64,000 nt of DNA from an uncultured Pontibacter sp. (GTDB taxonomy: Bacteria > Bacteroidota > Bacteroidia > Cytophagales > Hymenobacteraceae). The stretch lies in assembly GCA_947499125.1 (NCBI GenBank), contig CANMMP010000006.1, positions 178,668 through 242,667 of the forward strand, in the 5' to 3' direction. A program made the position numbers and the translations under genes. The notes below the pieces were generated by a model. It was given only the letters and a program-made list of their open reading frames with translations, did not search any database and was not told the DNA's origin. Numbering within the stretch: position 1 is the first letter of the stretch; each line of letters opens with the position of its first letter. Shown piece by piece: positions 44,806-53,812 of the stretch.

Positions 44806-44878
44806 ACCCACCCCTGCCCCTCCAAGGAGGGGAATCTCAGGAGATAAAAATCCCCTCCTCGGAGGGGCGGGGGTGGGT
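44806..44878. repeat. Inverted G-rich hairpin pair, copy C
   Basis: Left arm 44806-44833 (ACCCACCCCTGCCCCTCC...) and right arm 44851-44878 are inverted with two mismatches across 28 bp, separated by only 17 bp. It has the same general plan as copies A and B but a different arm sequence and no shared interior. Confidence 0.7.
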
Positions 44879-44945
44879 AGATCGAGTGCAGAAACTCTTT
44901 TTATAACAACTCGGAATTCTAACTATAAACTATACCAACCTAACT

Positions 44946-45926
44946 ATGAAAGCCATACTTGTAAAACAACCCGGCGGACCCGAACAGCTTATACTTGGCG
45001 AATACGAACAGCCGTTGCCAAATCCTGATGAGTTGCTGGTAAAAGTGCACGCCACCGCCCTTAACCGCGCCGACACATTGCAGCGACAGGGTAAATATCC
45101 GCCACCAAAAGGAGCCAGCCCTATACTTGGGTTAGAGATAGCCGGTGTGGTACACGAAGCAGGCATCAACTGTACAAAGTATAAAAAAGGAGATAAGGTT
45201 TTTGGGTTACTGCCCGGTGGGGGTTATGCGGAGTATGCAACTATAAACGAAGAAATGGCGATGCCTATTCCGGAGAACCTGAGCTTTGAAGAAGCTGCTG
45301 CCATACCCGAAGTTTTTTTAACAGCCTGGCAGTCACTGGTGTGGTTGGGCAAACTGCGCCACGGCGAACGCGTGCTGATACATGCAGGAGCCAGCGGTGT
45401 GGGTACTGCAGCGATACAACTTGCCCGCGCCCTGAAAGCCGAAGTACTGGTAACTGCCTCCGAAGGAAAACTACATGCCTGCAAAGAACTGGGCGCGCAT
45501 AAAGCTATAAACTATAAAGAAGTGCCTTTTGAGGACGAAGTACTGGCTTATACCAACAATGAGGGTGTAGATGTTATAGTTGATTTTATAGCCGGGCCAT
45601 ACTTTAACCAGAACCTGGACTGCCTGCGCTTAGATGGCCGCTTAGTTATACTTGCCAGCTTAGGTGGCGGAAAAGTAGATGGCGTAGACCTGCGAAAAAT
45701 ACTTACAAAACGCCTGCAGGTAATAGGATCCACGCTCCGTTCCCGCTCCAAAGCTTACCAGGAAGACCTTACAAAAGACCTTGCCCAGTTTGCATTGCCA
45801 CTATTTAAAGAAGGAAAACTGAAGCCTGTGATAGACTCCGTTTATAGTTGGGAAGACGTAGCCGAAGCTCACCGCTATATGGAGCAAAATAAGAACATCG
45901 GGAAGATCGTGTTGCGGGTTGGGTGA
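44946..45926 (+). CDS. PIG3-type NAD(P)H quinone oxidoreductase
   Basis: 326 residues; a zinc-free medium-chain dehydrogenase. MKAILVKQPGGPEQLILGEYEQPLP opens the GroES-like domain, and ALNRADTLQRQGKYPPPKGASPILGLEIAGVV is the PIG3/quinone oxidoreductase signature. The nucleotide-binding loop is ASGVGTAAIQLARALKAEVLVTAS near 142. Structural zinc cysteines are absent. The family reduces quinones with NADPH; the physiological acceptor is unknown. It stands alone, with an AACTATG start context. Confidence 0.9.
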   Translation: MKAILVKQPGGPEQLILGEYEQPLPNPDELLVKVHATALNRADTLQRQGKYPPPKGASPILGLEIAGVVHEAGINCTKYKKGDKVFGLLPGGGYAEYATINEEMAMPIPENLSFEEAAAIPEVFLTAWQSLVWLGKLRHGERVLIHAGASGVGTAAIQLARALKAEVLVTASEGKLHACKELGAHKAINYKEVPFEDEVLAYTNNEGVDVIVDFIAGPYFNQNLDCLRLDGRLVILASLGGGKVDGVDLRKILTKRLQVIGSTLRSRSKAYQEDLTKDLAQFALPLFKEGKLKPVIDSVYSWEDVAEAHRYMEQNKNIGKIVLRVG

Positions 45927-46005
45927 TTTCTGGACAAAGTATTTCTGGTTAAAAGATGTTCTGACAAAAGACAAAAGAGGTATAAGTGCTGAGTTACTTA
46001 TGCTG

Positions 46006-46114
46006 TTTCGGACATCCGTGTCCGAAACGAAGCCTGCTGCGGACATCCGTGTCCGCGTATAGTATGGGACATGGATGTCCCCGGCCAATGGCTTTCGGAC
46101 ACGGATGTCCGAAA
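46006..46114. repeat. Cluster of four GGACATCCGTGTCC-type palindromes
   Basis: TTTCGGACATCCGTGTCCGAAA's inner part at 46006-46027; GCGGACATCCGTGTCCGC at 46039-46056; GGGACATGGATGTCCC at 46066-46081; and a copy with core GGACACGGATGTCC at 46093-46114. The first two and the last point in opposite directions, and outer pairs differ in a compensated way. Confidence 0.8.
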
Positions 46115-46241
46115 AAGCGGGAAGAGTAGGTAAAAGCAGGCTTAATCTCTTCTCTTAGGCGTGGTAATCATAAAAACAAAAAGGACAAAAGAAGCTGTTA
46201 TACTTTCTTTTGTCCTTTGTCATAAAGTCTTTTGTCAAAAA

Positions 46242-46952
46242 CTATTGAGCTCTAAGTTGCTTCACCAGCACAGCAAAGTCTTTTGGGTAAGGGGCTTCTA
46301 TCTTCACTGGCTCATCGTTTATCAACTTGAAACCAATAATATGCGAGTGCAACGCAAAACGTTTGATCAGAGGCTGTTCTTCGGTATCGTTTTTCAGGTT
46401 AAACTTTCTCTTCAGGCTGCTCAGGTAAAGGTCTTCGCCACCATAAAGCGAATCGCCAACTATAGGTGCTTTTAACGAAGCAAGGTGCACGCGTATCTGG
46501 TGCAGGCGACCGGTTACAGGCAAGCATTCTACCAGCGTGTGGCGGCTATAGTTCTCTAAAGTTGTAAAATACGTTTCGGCTGGTTTGCCCTGTGGGGTTA
46601 GCTTCGCTACACCTTTTGCATTCGGAAGTATAGATTTGTTTACCAGCTGGTCTTCAAAATTAAAAGTGCCCCAAACTACGGCATGGTATACTTTGTACAC
46701 TTCGCGGTGCTCAAACTGCATCGAAAGGTGGCGGTAAGCTTCCGGGTTTTTGGCAAATACAAGGCAGCCCGAGGTGTCTTTATCCAGGCGGTGGCAGGCT
46801 TGCAGGTCCTGGTTATATTGGCGTGCTATTTTTAGCAGGTTGGTCGTATTCGGAGTTCTGTCTTCCAGCGTCGACAAAAATGGCGGTTTATTAACTACAA
46901 TGTAGTCTTCGTTCTCAAATATGATCAGGTCTTTAAAAACCGGGTATTTCAT
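46242..46952 (-). CDS. RluA-family pseudouridine synthase
   Basis: 236 residues. The catalytic motif CHRLDKDTSGCLVFAKN near 54 holds the invariant Asp. DYIVVNKPPFLST near 16 and GRLHQIRVHLASLKAPIVGDSLYGG near 148 complete the RluA fold. The N-terminal S4 RNA-binding domain of longer family members is missing. Relatives modify 23S rRNA or tRNA uridines; the target here cannot be chosen. It is a single gene on the minus strand, with a 176-bp gap to the histidine kinase downstream. Confidence 0.92.
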   Translation of the reverse strand: MKYPVFKDLIIFENEDYIVVNKPPFLSTLEDRTPNTTNLLKIARQYNQDLQACHRLDKDTSGCLVFAKNPEAYRHLSMQFEHREVYKVYHAVVWGTFNFEDQLVNKSILPNAKGVAKLTPQGKPAETYFTTLENYSRHTLVECLPVTGRLHQIRVHLASLKAPIVGDSLYGGEDLYLSSLKRKFNLKNDTEEQPLIKRFALHSHIIGFKLINDEPVKIEAPYPKDFAVLVKQLRAQ

Positions 46953-47127
46953 GTGTATTTAAGCTTTGTCGGGCACAACTATACTTTCAGCCATGCATTC
47001 TGCAAAGATACTGATTATAATTGTTGGATGGTTGAATTGCTAAATTGTTGATTGCTAGTTGACAGGTAATTCAGCTAAATTAAGCTTCATTAACCGAATA
47101 AAAATTATACAATTTAACATTCAACAA

Positions 47128-48162
47128 TTACTTTGCTTTTAACAGCTTGAAACGTAGCGTAGAGCCTTTACCAACTATACTGCTGACAGCTATAAACGAC
47201 CTGTGTGCTTCAATGATATGTTTTGAAATAGCCAGACCTAAACCAGATCCGCCTTCGGTCCGGGCACGGCTTTTATCTATCCGGTAAAAACGTTCAAATA
47301 TACGGTTGATGTGTTCCTCAGCTATACCTTTGCCGTTGTCCTTAACAGTTATAGTATACTTTTTACGTCCTTCGTTAAACGATACCCAGATGTTGCCACC
47401 ATCACGGCCATACTTTATCGCGTTGTCTATCAGGTTAATAAAAACCTGCTTTATGCGGGTCGGGTCAGCGTGCAGCAGTATCGTTTCGTTTTTAGAGGCA
47501 TCCAGATGAAGGCTGATATTACGTTGCGATGCCTTGAATTCCAGTTGTTCAAATACTTCGCGAACAAGGGGCACCACATTAAAATTACGCTTCTGCATGG
47601 TAATAACGCCATTCTCCAGCTGCGAAATACTGATCAGGTCCTGTACCAGCGTATCGAGGCCGTCTAAGCTATTGGCAGCTTTTTGCAGGAATTTATCCCG
47701 TACTGTTACATCATCTACAGCGCCATCCAGCAACGTATGTATAAAGCCCTGAGCAGCAAAAATGGGTGTCTTCAACTCATGCGAAACATCAGCCAGGAAC
47801 TCGCTACGCATAGTTTGTAGGCGCCTTAGCTCATCGATCTCCAGCTGCTTTTTGGCGGCTATCTGGTATATTTCGTTTTTGATCTTTAACAGCGGGTCGG
47901 TGGTGAAGAATGAGCGGCCTTCGGCTCTTTTACTTTCCTGCCGTTTTATGCGCTCCAGCGTAGAGTAAACATTCTTTATTTCGCGGAGCACCAGCGCCTC
48001 ATACGAAAAGTAAACCAGCAGAAAACAGCATATAAACACAGCTATAAGCGCAACTATAAGCCCTTTTGAAGAGAAGTAAGTAGCCAGCGCCAGGAAAGCG
48101 GTTAGTACTGCCGCCACCGCTAACGATAAAAGTATGGTAAGCGAACGGGAGGTTAAGTTCAT
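47128..48162 (-). CDS. PhoR-like sensor histidine kinase
   Basis: 344 residues. Two adjacent TM helices are about 8-28 and 32-53, with almost no periplasmic loop, as in PhoR of Gram-negatives. A coiled linker follows, then HisKA with FLADVSHELKTPIFAAQGF (His near 128) and HATPase_c: NLIDNAIKYGRDGG, VKDNGKGI, FERFYRID and GGSGLGLAISKHIIEAH. It starts 6 bp after the stop of the response regulator at 48169, forming a classical pair. Phosphate sensing is likely by family resemblance, but no pst or phoU gene is in the window. Confidence 0.92.
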   Translation of the reverse strand: MNLTSRSLTILLSLAVAAVLTAFLALATYFSSKGLIVALIAVFICCFLLVYFSYEALVLREIKNVYSTLERIKRQESKRAEGRSFFTTDPLLKIKNEIYQIAAKKQLEIDELRRLQTMRSEFLADVSHELKTPIFAAQGFIHTLLDGAVDDVTVRDKFLQKAANSLDGLDTLVQDLISISQLENGVITMQKRNFNVVPLVREVFEQLEFKASQRNISLHLDASKNETILLHADPTRIKQVFINLIDNAIKYGRDGGNIWVSFNEGRKKYTITVKDNGKGIAEEHINRIFERFYRIDKSRARTEGGSGLGLAISKHIIEAHRSFIAVSSIVGKGSTLRFKLLKAK

Positions 48163-48168
48163 GCAGCT

Positions 48169-48858
48169 TTAGTCGGTGTTAAATTTGTAGCCTACGCCTT
48201 TTATGGTAGTTATGTGGTCTTCGCCAATTTTCTCGCGCACTTTCCGGATGTGCACATCTATCGTGCGGGCAACTACATATACATCGCTGCCCCAAATGCT
48301 ATCGAGCAACTCTTCGCGGGTAAAAACTTTATTAGGCGTAGCAGCCAGAAAAGCCAGTAATTCAAATTCCTTTTTGGGCAATACTATTTTCTGGTTCTCT
48401 TTGTACACCGCAAAGCTGGTACGGTCTATTTTCAGGCCTGCAATATCAATTACTTTTTCCTGTTCTTCCTGCTGGGCATCGCGGCGGGCAAGGGCAGCCA
48501 GGCGGCTAAGTAAAGCGCGCGGTTTTATAGGTTTGATGATAAAGTCATCGGCACCGGCATCAAAAGCGGCCACTTCAGAAAACTCCTCCGAGCGGGCTGT
48601 CAGGAAAAGGATGTAGGTGTTCTTAAATTCGGGGAGTTCGCGGAGTTGGCGGCAGGCGGCAATGCCATCCATTACCGGCATCATCACGTCCATCAGTATT
48701 ATATCAGGCTTAAATGTTTTAGCCGTTTCGATCGCTTTGCTACCGTTCTCGGCCTGGGCCACTTCGTAGCCTTCCTTTGTAAGGTTATAGTGTAGCAGCT
48801 CTACTATATCAGCTTCATCGTCTACTACCAGTATTTTATACTTTATCGGCGTTGCCAC
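48169..48858 (-). CDS. PhoB/OmpR-family response regulator
   Basis: 229 residues. The receiver domain is 6-122, with acidic pocket DDEAD, phospho-acceptor Asp in PDIILMDVMMPVMDG near 55 and the conserved Lys in DFIIKPIKP near 108. The winged-helix effector is about 140-228 (LPKKEFELLAFLAATPNKVFTREELL, then ARTIDVHIRKVREKIGEDHITTIKGVGYKF). It is transcribed first, immediately upstream of the PhoR-like kinase. It binds direct repeats as a dimer; targets are unknown here. Confidence 0.94.
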   Translation of the reverse strand: MATPIKYKILVVDDEADIVELLHYNLTKEGYEVAQAENGSKAIETAKTFKPDIILMDVMMPVMDGIAACRQLRELPEFKNTYILFLTARSEEFSEVAAFDAGADDFIIKPIKPRALLSRLAALARRDAQQEEQEKVIDIAGLKIDRTSFAVYKENQKIVLPKKEFELLAFLAATPNKVFTREELLDSIWGSDVYVVARTIDVHIRKVREKIGEDHITTIKGVGYKFNTD

Positions 48859-48965
48859 GTGCTTATACTTTAAGTGTGCGTTAGTCGCTACTGTAAAGGT
48901 AGTATGTTTTAGTATATGTGATATGGCTTGCCAGAATGTTAATGTTTTCTTAACACTGGCCTCAT

Positions 48966-48993
48966 AAAAAAAGCCAGCTGGTGGGCTGGCTTT
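48966..48993 (-). terminator. Terminator after the DUF3108 gene
   Basis: AAAGCCAGC and GCTGGCTTT pair around a 6-nt loop just past the stop on the minus strand, followed by T-rich sequence. Confidence 0.8.
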
Positions 48994-48998
48994 CTCTG

Positions 48999-49829
48999 TT
49001 ATTTTGTCTCTAACTTATGTTTGAGGTTCTTGTATTCGTACAGGTCAACTTTCAGAGAGCCTACAAACATACTTGCTTCAATCATTACCGGCACTTTGTT
49101 TAGGTCATCTGATAAGTATACCGATATCGCGTTCTCACCTTTAAACAGATCGTTTTCCGGCATTTTTGGTACCAACTTGATCGCTTTGATCTTACCTGCC
49201 TTGGTGTTTACTGTTTCGTGGCCTTTATAAGTCACTTCCATGTCAAAGTTCTCCTCATCAAAGAAACCTTTAATAGTAAACTTATCACCTTTGCGCATCT
49301 TGTCGTAATTCATGGTTCGCAGGTAATAAAAACCACTTACGATATCCTGAACGTTGTCGGTTATTTTATGCGTGCTCTGCTTTTCAGCATCTTTCTTCTT
49401 TTTCATCTTCACTGCAGCAATGTTGCTGTAGTGGTTAAAGTCAACAGTTTCTTTTTTACGGTAGCTGCCTTCTTCTATATTGCGGTAAAAGCGGTGCGGT
49501 ACTATAGCGGCCGTATCAATATAAGATTGCCAGGTATCGCGTACACGTATAAACAGGTCGAAAGAGTTTGTGGTACGGCCATACACGGTAGCCCTGTAAG
49601 TTGGGCGGCCGTTAATTACATATAGCTGCTTCGAAATATCTATAGTTGCTTCTGCTGCAGTTATAACGCCATAGTGTACTTTATACTTCAGTATTTCGCC
49701 TTTCGTAAAGCTCTCGTTACGGATGGTGCGCATCCTGTCCTTAGTGGCAAAAGCCGACAGAACAATAACCAATAGAAGGGCGATCGGGAAAAGCTTCTTC
49801 ATATTTTTCATTTTCATAAGGGGCTGCAT
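48999..49829 (-). CDS. DUF3108 exported protein
   Basis: Up to 276 residues. Four in-frame ATGs lie within 30 bp; the one at 49800-49802 gives a clean signal peptide, MKKLFPIALLLVIVLSAFA, and may be the true start. The mature protein is a long beta-rich chain: FTKGEILKYKVHYGVITAAEATIDI, DTWQSYIDTAAIVPHRFYRNIEEGSYRKKE, and a final VYLSDDLNKVPVMIEASMFVGSLKVDLYEYK. This is the DUF3108 pattern, thought to be a periplasmic beta-barrel-like fold of unknown function. It is located between recA and the two-component pair; no functional link is visible. Confidence 0.85.
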   Translation of the reverse strand: MQPLMKMKNMKKLFPIALLLVIVLSAFATKDRMRTIRNESFTKGEILKYKVHYGVITAAEATIDISKQLYVINGRPTYRATVYGRTTNSFDLFIRVRDTWQSYIDTAAIVPHRFYRNIEEGSYRKKETVDFNHYSNIAAVKMKKKKDAEKQSTHKITDNVQDIVSGFYYLRTMNYDKMRKGDKFTIKGFFDEENFDMEVTYKGHETVNTKAGKIKAIKLVPKMPENDLFKGENAISVYLSDDLNKVPVMIEASMFVGSLKVDLYEYKNLKHKLETK

Positions 49830-50012
49830 TCTTATAGCTCTTTATTCAACTATCATACCAACCTTTTCAGGTTTTGGGTTAAGCGGCAGCTATGTTATTA
49901 GCGTTTGGTCTTTGGTTCAGGTTGTTGGTTTTATACTTGCGCCATATACTTTATACACCGTAACACACAGCAAGTTAATATTTTCTGCTAACTTATTACG
50001 TGAGCGGCCATA

Positions 50013-50046
50013 AAAAAAAGGTGCTATAGTTATAGCACCTTTTTTG
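50013..50046 (-). terminator. recA terminator
   Basis: AAAAAAGGTGCTATA and TATAGCACCTTTTTT form a 15-bp perfect stem with a 2-nt loop, 25 bp past the recA stop. Confidence 0.88.
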
Positions 50047-50070
50047 TTATTTTAGTTCAGCAAATAGACC

Positions 50071-51120
50071 TTATTCGGCACCATTTCCTTCTTTGTCTTC
50101 CATTACTTCAGCTACTTTTTCAGGCTCGCCTTTCACAATAGCTCTGATCTTCTGCTCGATCTCGTCCATCAGTTCAGGGTTGTCAAGCAGGATCTGCTTC
50201 ACGCCATCGCGGCCCTGGCCAAGCTTGTTGCCATCGTAAGAGAACCATGAACCAGACTTCTGTACAATGTTCAGTTCTACACCAAGGTCAAGTATCTCAC
50301 CTACTTTAGAAATACCTTCGCCATACATAATGTCGAACTCTACTACTTTAAACGGAGGCGCTACTTTGTTCTTCACAACTTTAACGCGGGTACGGTTACC
50401 GGTAATGTTATCGGCAGCTTCTTTTATCTGGCCAATACGACGGATATCCAGACGTACCGAAGCGTAGAATTTAAGGGCGTTACCACCAGTAGTTGTTTCA
50501 GGGTTACCGAACATCACACCGATCTTCTCGCGAAGCTGGTTGATGAAGATACAGCAGCATCCTGTTTTGTTGATAGTACCGGTTAACTTACGAAGCGCCT
50601 GAGACATTAAACGAGCCTGAAGACCCATTTTGCTGTCACCCATGTCGCCTTCCAGTTCGCCTTTTGGTACCAGGGCAGCAACCGAGTCAATAACTATAAT
50701 ATCGATAGCTCCTGAACGGATCAGGTGGTCAGCGATCTCCAAAGCCTGTTCGCCGTTGTCCGGCTGCGAGATAAGTAAGTTCTCTGTATCGATACCTAAT
50801 TTTTCGGCATATACTTTATCAAAAGCGTGCTCTGCGTCTATAAATGCTGCCAGACCACCAGCTTTCTGAGCTTCGGCTATGGCATGCATGGTAAGCGTGG
50901 TTTTACCGGAAGATTCAGGACCATAGATCTCGATAACACGGCCACGTGGCAAACCGCCAACACCCAAAGCTATGTCCAACCCAAGAGACCCTGTAGAAAT
51001 AGCGGGTACATCTACTACTTTGTTGTCGCTAAGCTTCATTACAGTTCCTTTACCGTAAGTCTTGTCCAGCTTGTCGATAGTGAGCTGCAGGGCTTTAAGT
51101 TTTTCGTTGCTTACACTCAT
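50071..51120 (-). CDS. recA: Recombinase RecA
   Basis: The 349-residue strand-exchange ATPase. [19 protein letters not shown] near 66 is Walker [15 protein letters not shown] near 215 is the RecA signature, and [23 protein letters not shown] near 140 is Walker B plus the DNA-binding loop. [22 protein letters not shown] is loop L2. The acidic C-terminus ([16 protein letters not shown]) is as expected. No SOS-type LexA box is recognisable upstream, as often in this phylum. Confidence 0.98.
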   Translation of the reverse strand: MSVSNEKLKALQLTIDKLDKTYGKGTVMKLSDNKVVDVPAISTGSLGLDIALGVGGLPRGRVIEIYGPESSGKTTLTMHAIAEAQKAGGLAAFIDAEHAFDKVYAEKLGIDTENLLISQPDNGEQALEIADHLIRSGAIDIIVIDSVAALVPKGELEGDMGDSKMGLQARLMSQALRKLTGTINKTGCCCIFINQLREKIGVMFGNPETTTGGNALKFYASVRLDIRRIGQIKEAADNITGNRTRVKVVKNKVAPPFKVVEFDIMYGEGISKVGEILDLGVELNIVQKSGSWFSYDGNKLGQGRDGVKQILLDNPELMDEIEQKIRAIVKGEPEKVAEVMEDKEGNGAE

Positions 51121-51521
51121 GTGTTCTTTTCTTGTTTAGCTTAATTTGATTGTGAAATTACGACATTCAGTTTCAATTTGCAAAAAAGTTAGCCTATATT
51201 TTGCTAATTATTTTAGCTGATCTCTGCTGTCTGTTCTTAACACAAGCCAGGCGGCTTTTGTCCCATTTATTTCACTTATTTATAGTTATTTTTTTAGCCT
51301 GCAGCCTCTTTAGTGCTATGTGGTATAGTTAGTTGCAGGCACAGCTTAATTTAGCTCATATCTATAAACTTTAGGGTGGGTAAAGTATGAATGCTAATTA
51401 AATTAGAATTTATACTTGTTGATCTCAGCAGATATGTAGTTTTTAAGTTTGTACCAGAAGCTTTTGCTAAAACTATACTTTACAGGTGTAGTGCAGGCTA
51501 TATTTATGGTATAAACTATAG
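51121..51521. other. Spacer between recA and a GNAT gene
   Basis: An AT-rich, mostly featureless 401-bp region. It should carry the recA promoter, but I could not find a good TTG/TAnnTTTG match. Several AASTATA words are present near 51370-51525. No gene is seen. Confidence 0.5.
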
Positions 51522-52154
51522 TTATGCGAGCGCCGTGTTGTTTTCTGGCTGCTGTTGCTGGCGGTGTTTTTCGAAGTCGTCGCGGGTCATTCCGAAGTAG
51601 GTCAGGTCGTGTAGCTCTTCCGAATCCGAACCTCTGAAGTCGCTGCGTAGGGTGCCTTCTTCTATAAACCCATTCTCGAGTGCCAGTTCTCCATAAAACT
51701 TATTGTTGGCTGTGCACCGGATGTATACTTTATTTAATTGTAGTTGCTCAAAAGCAAAGTCAAGTATAGTTTGCAGCGCTTCCTGCACTATAGCTTTGGT
51801 TTCGGGCCAGCCGGTAAAGTATAAGCCTATCTCTGCTTTGGGTATTTTATGATCAACATTTTTTAGCGCGATATCACCTAAATAAGCATTGTCCGTTTTT
51901 GTCCACACGCCAAAATCGAAGGTTTTAAGGTTGTCCCAGTCAGTGCGGAGCTGTTGCATTTGCATGCGGGCATCTTCCAGGGCTTTAACACGTGCAATGC
52001 GGCCGCTAAAGGCAGGGTGCAGGTTGTCGGGGTTCTCCTGTATCACACGCATAAAATCGTTTTCATCGCCTTCCTCATAAGGCCGAAGTATAAGGTGCTT
52101 TGTTTCCAGTCTTTCGTTTAAGGCATCGGGCAGAATGTTATAGAGTAAGCTCAT
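51522..52154 (-). CDS. GNAT family N-acetyltransferase (RimJ/RimL-like)
   Basis: The 210-residue acetyl-CoA-dependent acetyltransferase. LETKHLILRPYEEGDENDFMRVI (17-39) is the RimJ-type start, and AEIGLYFTGWPETKAIVQEALQTILDFAFEQLQLNKVYIRCTANNK (about 122-167) contains the CoA-binding turn, although the usual R-x-x-G-x-G is replaced by GWPETKA. ALENGFIEEGTLRSDF is the terminal strand. The degenerate pyrophosphate loop could reduce CoA affinity or mark a divergent subgroup. The tail is Gln-rich. It is a single gene. Confidence 0.82.
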   Translation of the reverse strand: MSLLYNILPDALNERLETKHLILRPYEEGDENDFMRVIQENPDNLHPAFSGRIARVKALEDARMQMQQLRTDWDNLKTFDFGVWTKTDNAYLGDIALKNVDHKIPKAEIGLYFTGWPETKAIVQEALQTILDFAFEQLQLNKVYIRCTANNKFYGELALENGFIEEGTLRSDFRGSDSEELHDLTYFGMTRDDFEKHRQQQQPENNTALA

Positions 52155-52315
52155 GAGGGTTGGCAGCTATAAGGTTAATAGTAAAGCATTTGCTACTTAT
52201 TACGCTATCCATTTGAATTGGTATGGTATTACTTAAAGTAAAAATCATAAACATGCCGTTCTTCAGGTCGTTAATAAGTAACACAAACTATTATCAATAT
52301 AAACTTTATAAAACT

Positions 52316-53179
52316 ATGGGAGACAGACTTAAAGGAAAAGTAGCTATTGTAACAGGTGGCGGAACAGGAATTGGTGAAGCTATCTGCAAGAAATTTGCCC
52401 GGGAGGGTGCCAGCATTATAGTTGCCGGCTTCCCAGAAGACCCGGTAGACGACGTGGTAAAAGAAATTGAAAAGGAGGGAGGGACAGCGCTGGCTTTTAA
52501 AGCTGATATATCTACGGAAGCAAATGCAAAGCAATGCGTAGAAACAGCCGTTAAGCAATTTGGTAAACTTGACATCCTGATAAATAATGCCGGTGTTTTC
52601 CCGGAAGTGAACATGCTGCAGGACTATTCGGAAGAAGCATTCGAATACATGCTGAAGAACAATGTAAGAACTGCATTTGTGATGAGCAAAGCTGCTCTTC
52701 CGGAACTTCACAAAACAAAGGGTAACATAGTATCTGCGGGGTCGGAAGCCGGGGTGCTTGGTATTGCACAAAACACACCGTATGGTGGCACCAAAGGTTT
52801 TATTCACTCGTTTATGCGTGGCCTGGCCGTAGAGCAGGCGCAGTTTGGCGTACGCTGCAATATAGTTGGCCCAGGCCCTATTGATACTGCTTGGACTCAC
52901 GAAAGCACCGGTCCGATGGATAGTAAAATGGTGAAAATGATGAAAGAAGCTACTCCAATGGGCCGTCGTGGTACCCCGGAAGAAGTGGCTAATGTTTACC
53001 TGTTCCTGGCCTCAGATGAAGCCTCTTACGTGACTGGCGCTACTTATATGGTTGATGGAGGTATAACTGTAGCCAAAGGTGGAGTAGGCAGCGAAGCAGA
53101 TTCTAAAATGAAGAAAGAGCCTAAAGGTGAACTGGATCTGGAGCACTCAAAAGAAGGCCACACAACTATAAGGAAGTAA
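52316..53179 (+). CDS. SDR family oxidoreductase
   Basis: 287 residues from the ATG at 52316; longer frames to 52223 add unconserved sequence. KVAIVTGGGTGIGEAICKKF (7-26) is the NAD(P) Rossmann loop, ILINNAGVF near 90 the NNAG motif, and YGGTKGFIHS near 160 supplies the YxxxK catalytic pair. VRCNIVGPGPIDTAW and SYVTGATYMVDGGITVAKGG close the fold. The last 35 residues are a charged tail (EADSKMKKEPKGELDLEHSKEGHTTIRK) beyond the usual SDR end. The substrate is unknown. Confidence 0.92.
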   Translation: MGDRLKGKVAIVTGGGTGIGEAICKKFAREGASIIVAGFPEDPVDDVVKEIEKEGGTALAFKADISTEANAKQCVETAVKQFGKLDILINNAGVFPEVNMLQDYSEEAFEYMLKNNVRTAFVMSKAALPELHKTKGNIVSAGSEAGVLGIAQNTPYGGTKGFIHSFMRGLAVEQAQFGVRCNIVGPGPIDTAWTHESTGPMDSKMVKMMKEATPMGRRGTPEEVANVYLFLASDEASYVTGATYMVDGGITVAKGGVGSEADSKMKKEPKGELDLEHSKEGHTTIRK

Positions 53180-53195
53180 ACTATAACTTAAAAAC

Positions 53196-53231
53196 AGAAA
53201 GGCCGGCAACTATAAAATTGCCGGCCTTTCT
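53196..53231. terminator. Bidirectional terminator after the SDR gene
   Basis: AGAAAGGCCGGCAA and TTGCCGGCCTTTCT, a perfect 14-bp stem with an 8-nt loop. It serves both the SDR gene and the convergent gene at 53253. Confidence 0.85.
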
Positions 53232-53252
53232 AATAAGAAAATATCGTTTCGC

Positions 53253-53681
53253 CTATTGGTTCAGGAACGGATAATTGTGGTGCTTTGGGCTTCCCAGCTT
53301 CTGCTGTACCATCATTACCTGTAGTGTGTGGGCTGTCTCGTTAAAATATTCCAGCCTCCTGATGATCATCTCTTTCTGCAGGATAACGCCAGTAGCTGTT
53401 TTCATGTATGCTTTCTTGTCTTCCAGTACGCGGTGCATTACTTCCGCTACGGCTTCTTCGTTCTGTAAAAACCACTGCTGAAAATCCTGTAGCCTGTTAG
53501 CGCCTTTGGTTGGCGATGTAAAGTTAAGGCCATGTATGCGCAGTATGTCGCTCAGTAAGTCTACTTCAAGCGGAATAGATACATTGTATGGCATGCTACG
53601 CACTTCCAGCGGGCTGTTAAGTGAACCAATTATAGTTGCCAAGTTATCTTTAAAGCGAAAGTATAAAGCAGCCGCCTCCAT
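53253..53681 (-). CDS. Conserved-looking small protein, unknown function
   Basis: 142 residues, cytoplasmic by composition. The N-terminal half has alternating strands (ALYFRFKDNLATIIGSL, PYNVSIPLEVDLLSDILRIHGLNF). The C-terminal half is strongly helical (LQDFQQWFLQNEEAVAEVMHRVLEDKKAYMKTATGVILQKEMIIRRLEYFNETAHTLQVMMVQQKLGS). It ends with a short His/Tyr-rich tail. I do not recognise a domain. It lies between the SDR gene (convergent) and the MoxR/PPIase cluster on the same strand, 132 bp downstream of moxR. Confidence 0.6.
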   Translation of the reverse strand: MEAAALYFRFKDNLATIIGSLNSPLEVRSMPYNVSIPLEVDLLSDILRIHGLNFTSPTKGANRLQDFQQWFLQNEEAVAEVMHRVLEDKKAYMKTATGVILQKEMIIRRLEYFNETAHTLQVMMVQQKLGSPKHHNYPFLNQ

Positions 53682-53812
53682 AGTATAAAGTATTAGTGAG
53701 AATTAATCCGCCGCAAAATTACACGAATTTAACTAAATGGCTAAATGGATGGGAGGTTAAATTGTGAAATGGCTAAAACTATAAATGACTTAACCATGCA
53801 GCAATTCAACTA

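Noticed and set aside
46006-46114. CRISPR array
   Set aside because: Spacing between palindromes is irregular (about 11-33 bp), units are inverted as well as direct, and no cas genes are near.
51121-51250. SOS/LexA box upstream of recA
   Set aside because: No convincing dyad could be found by eye, and LexA boxes are often missing in this phylum.
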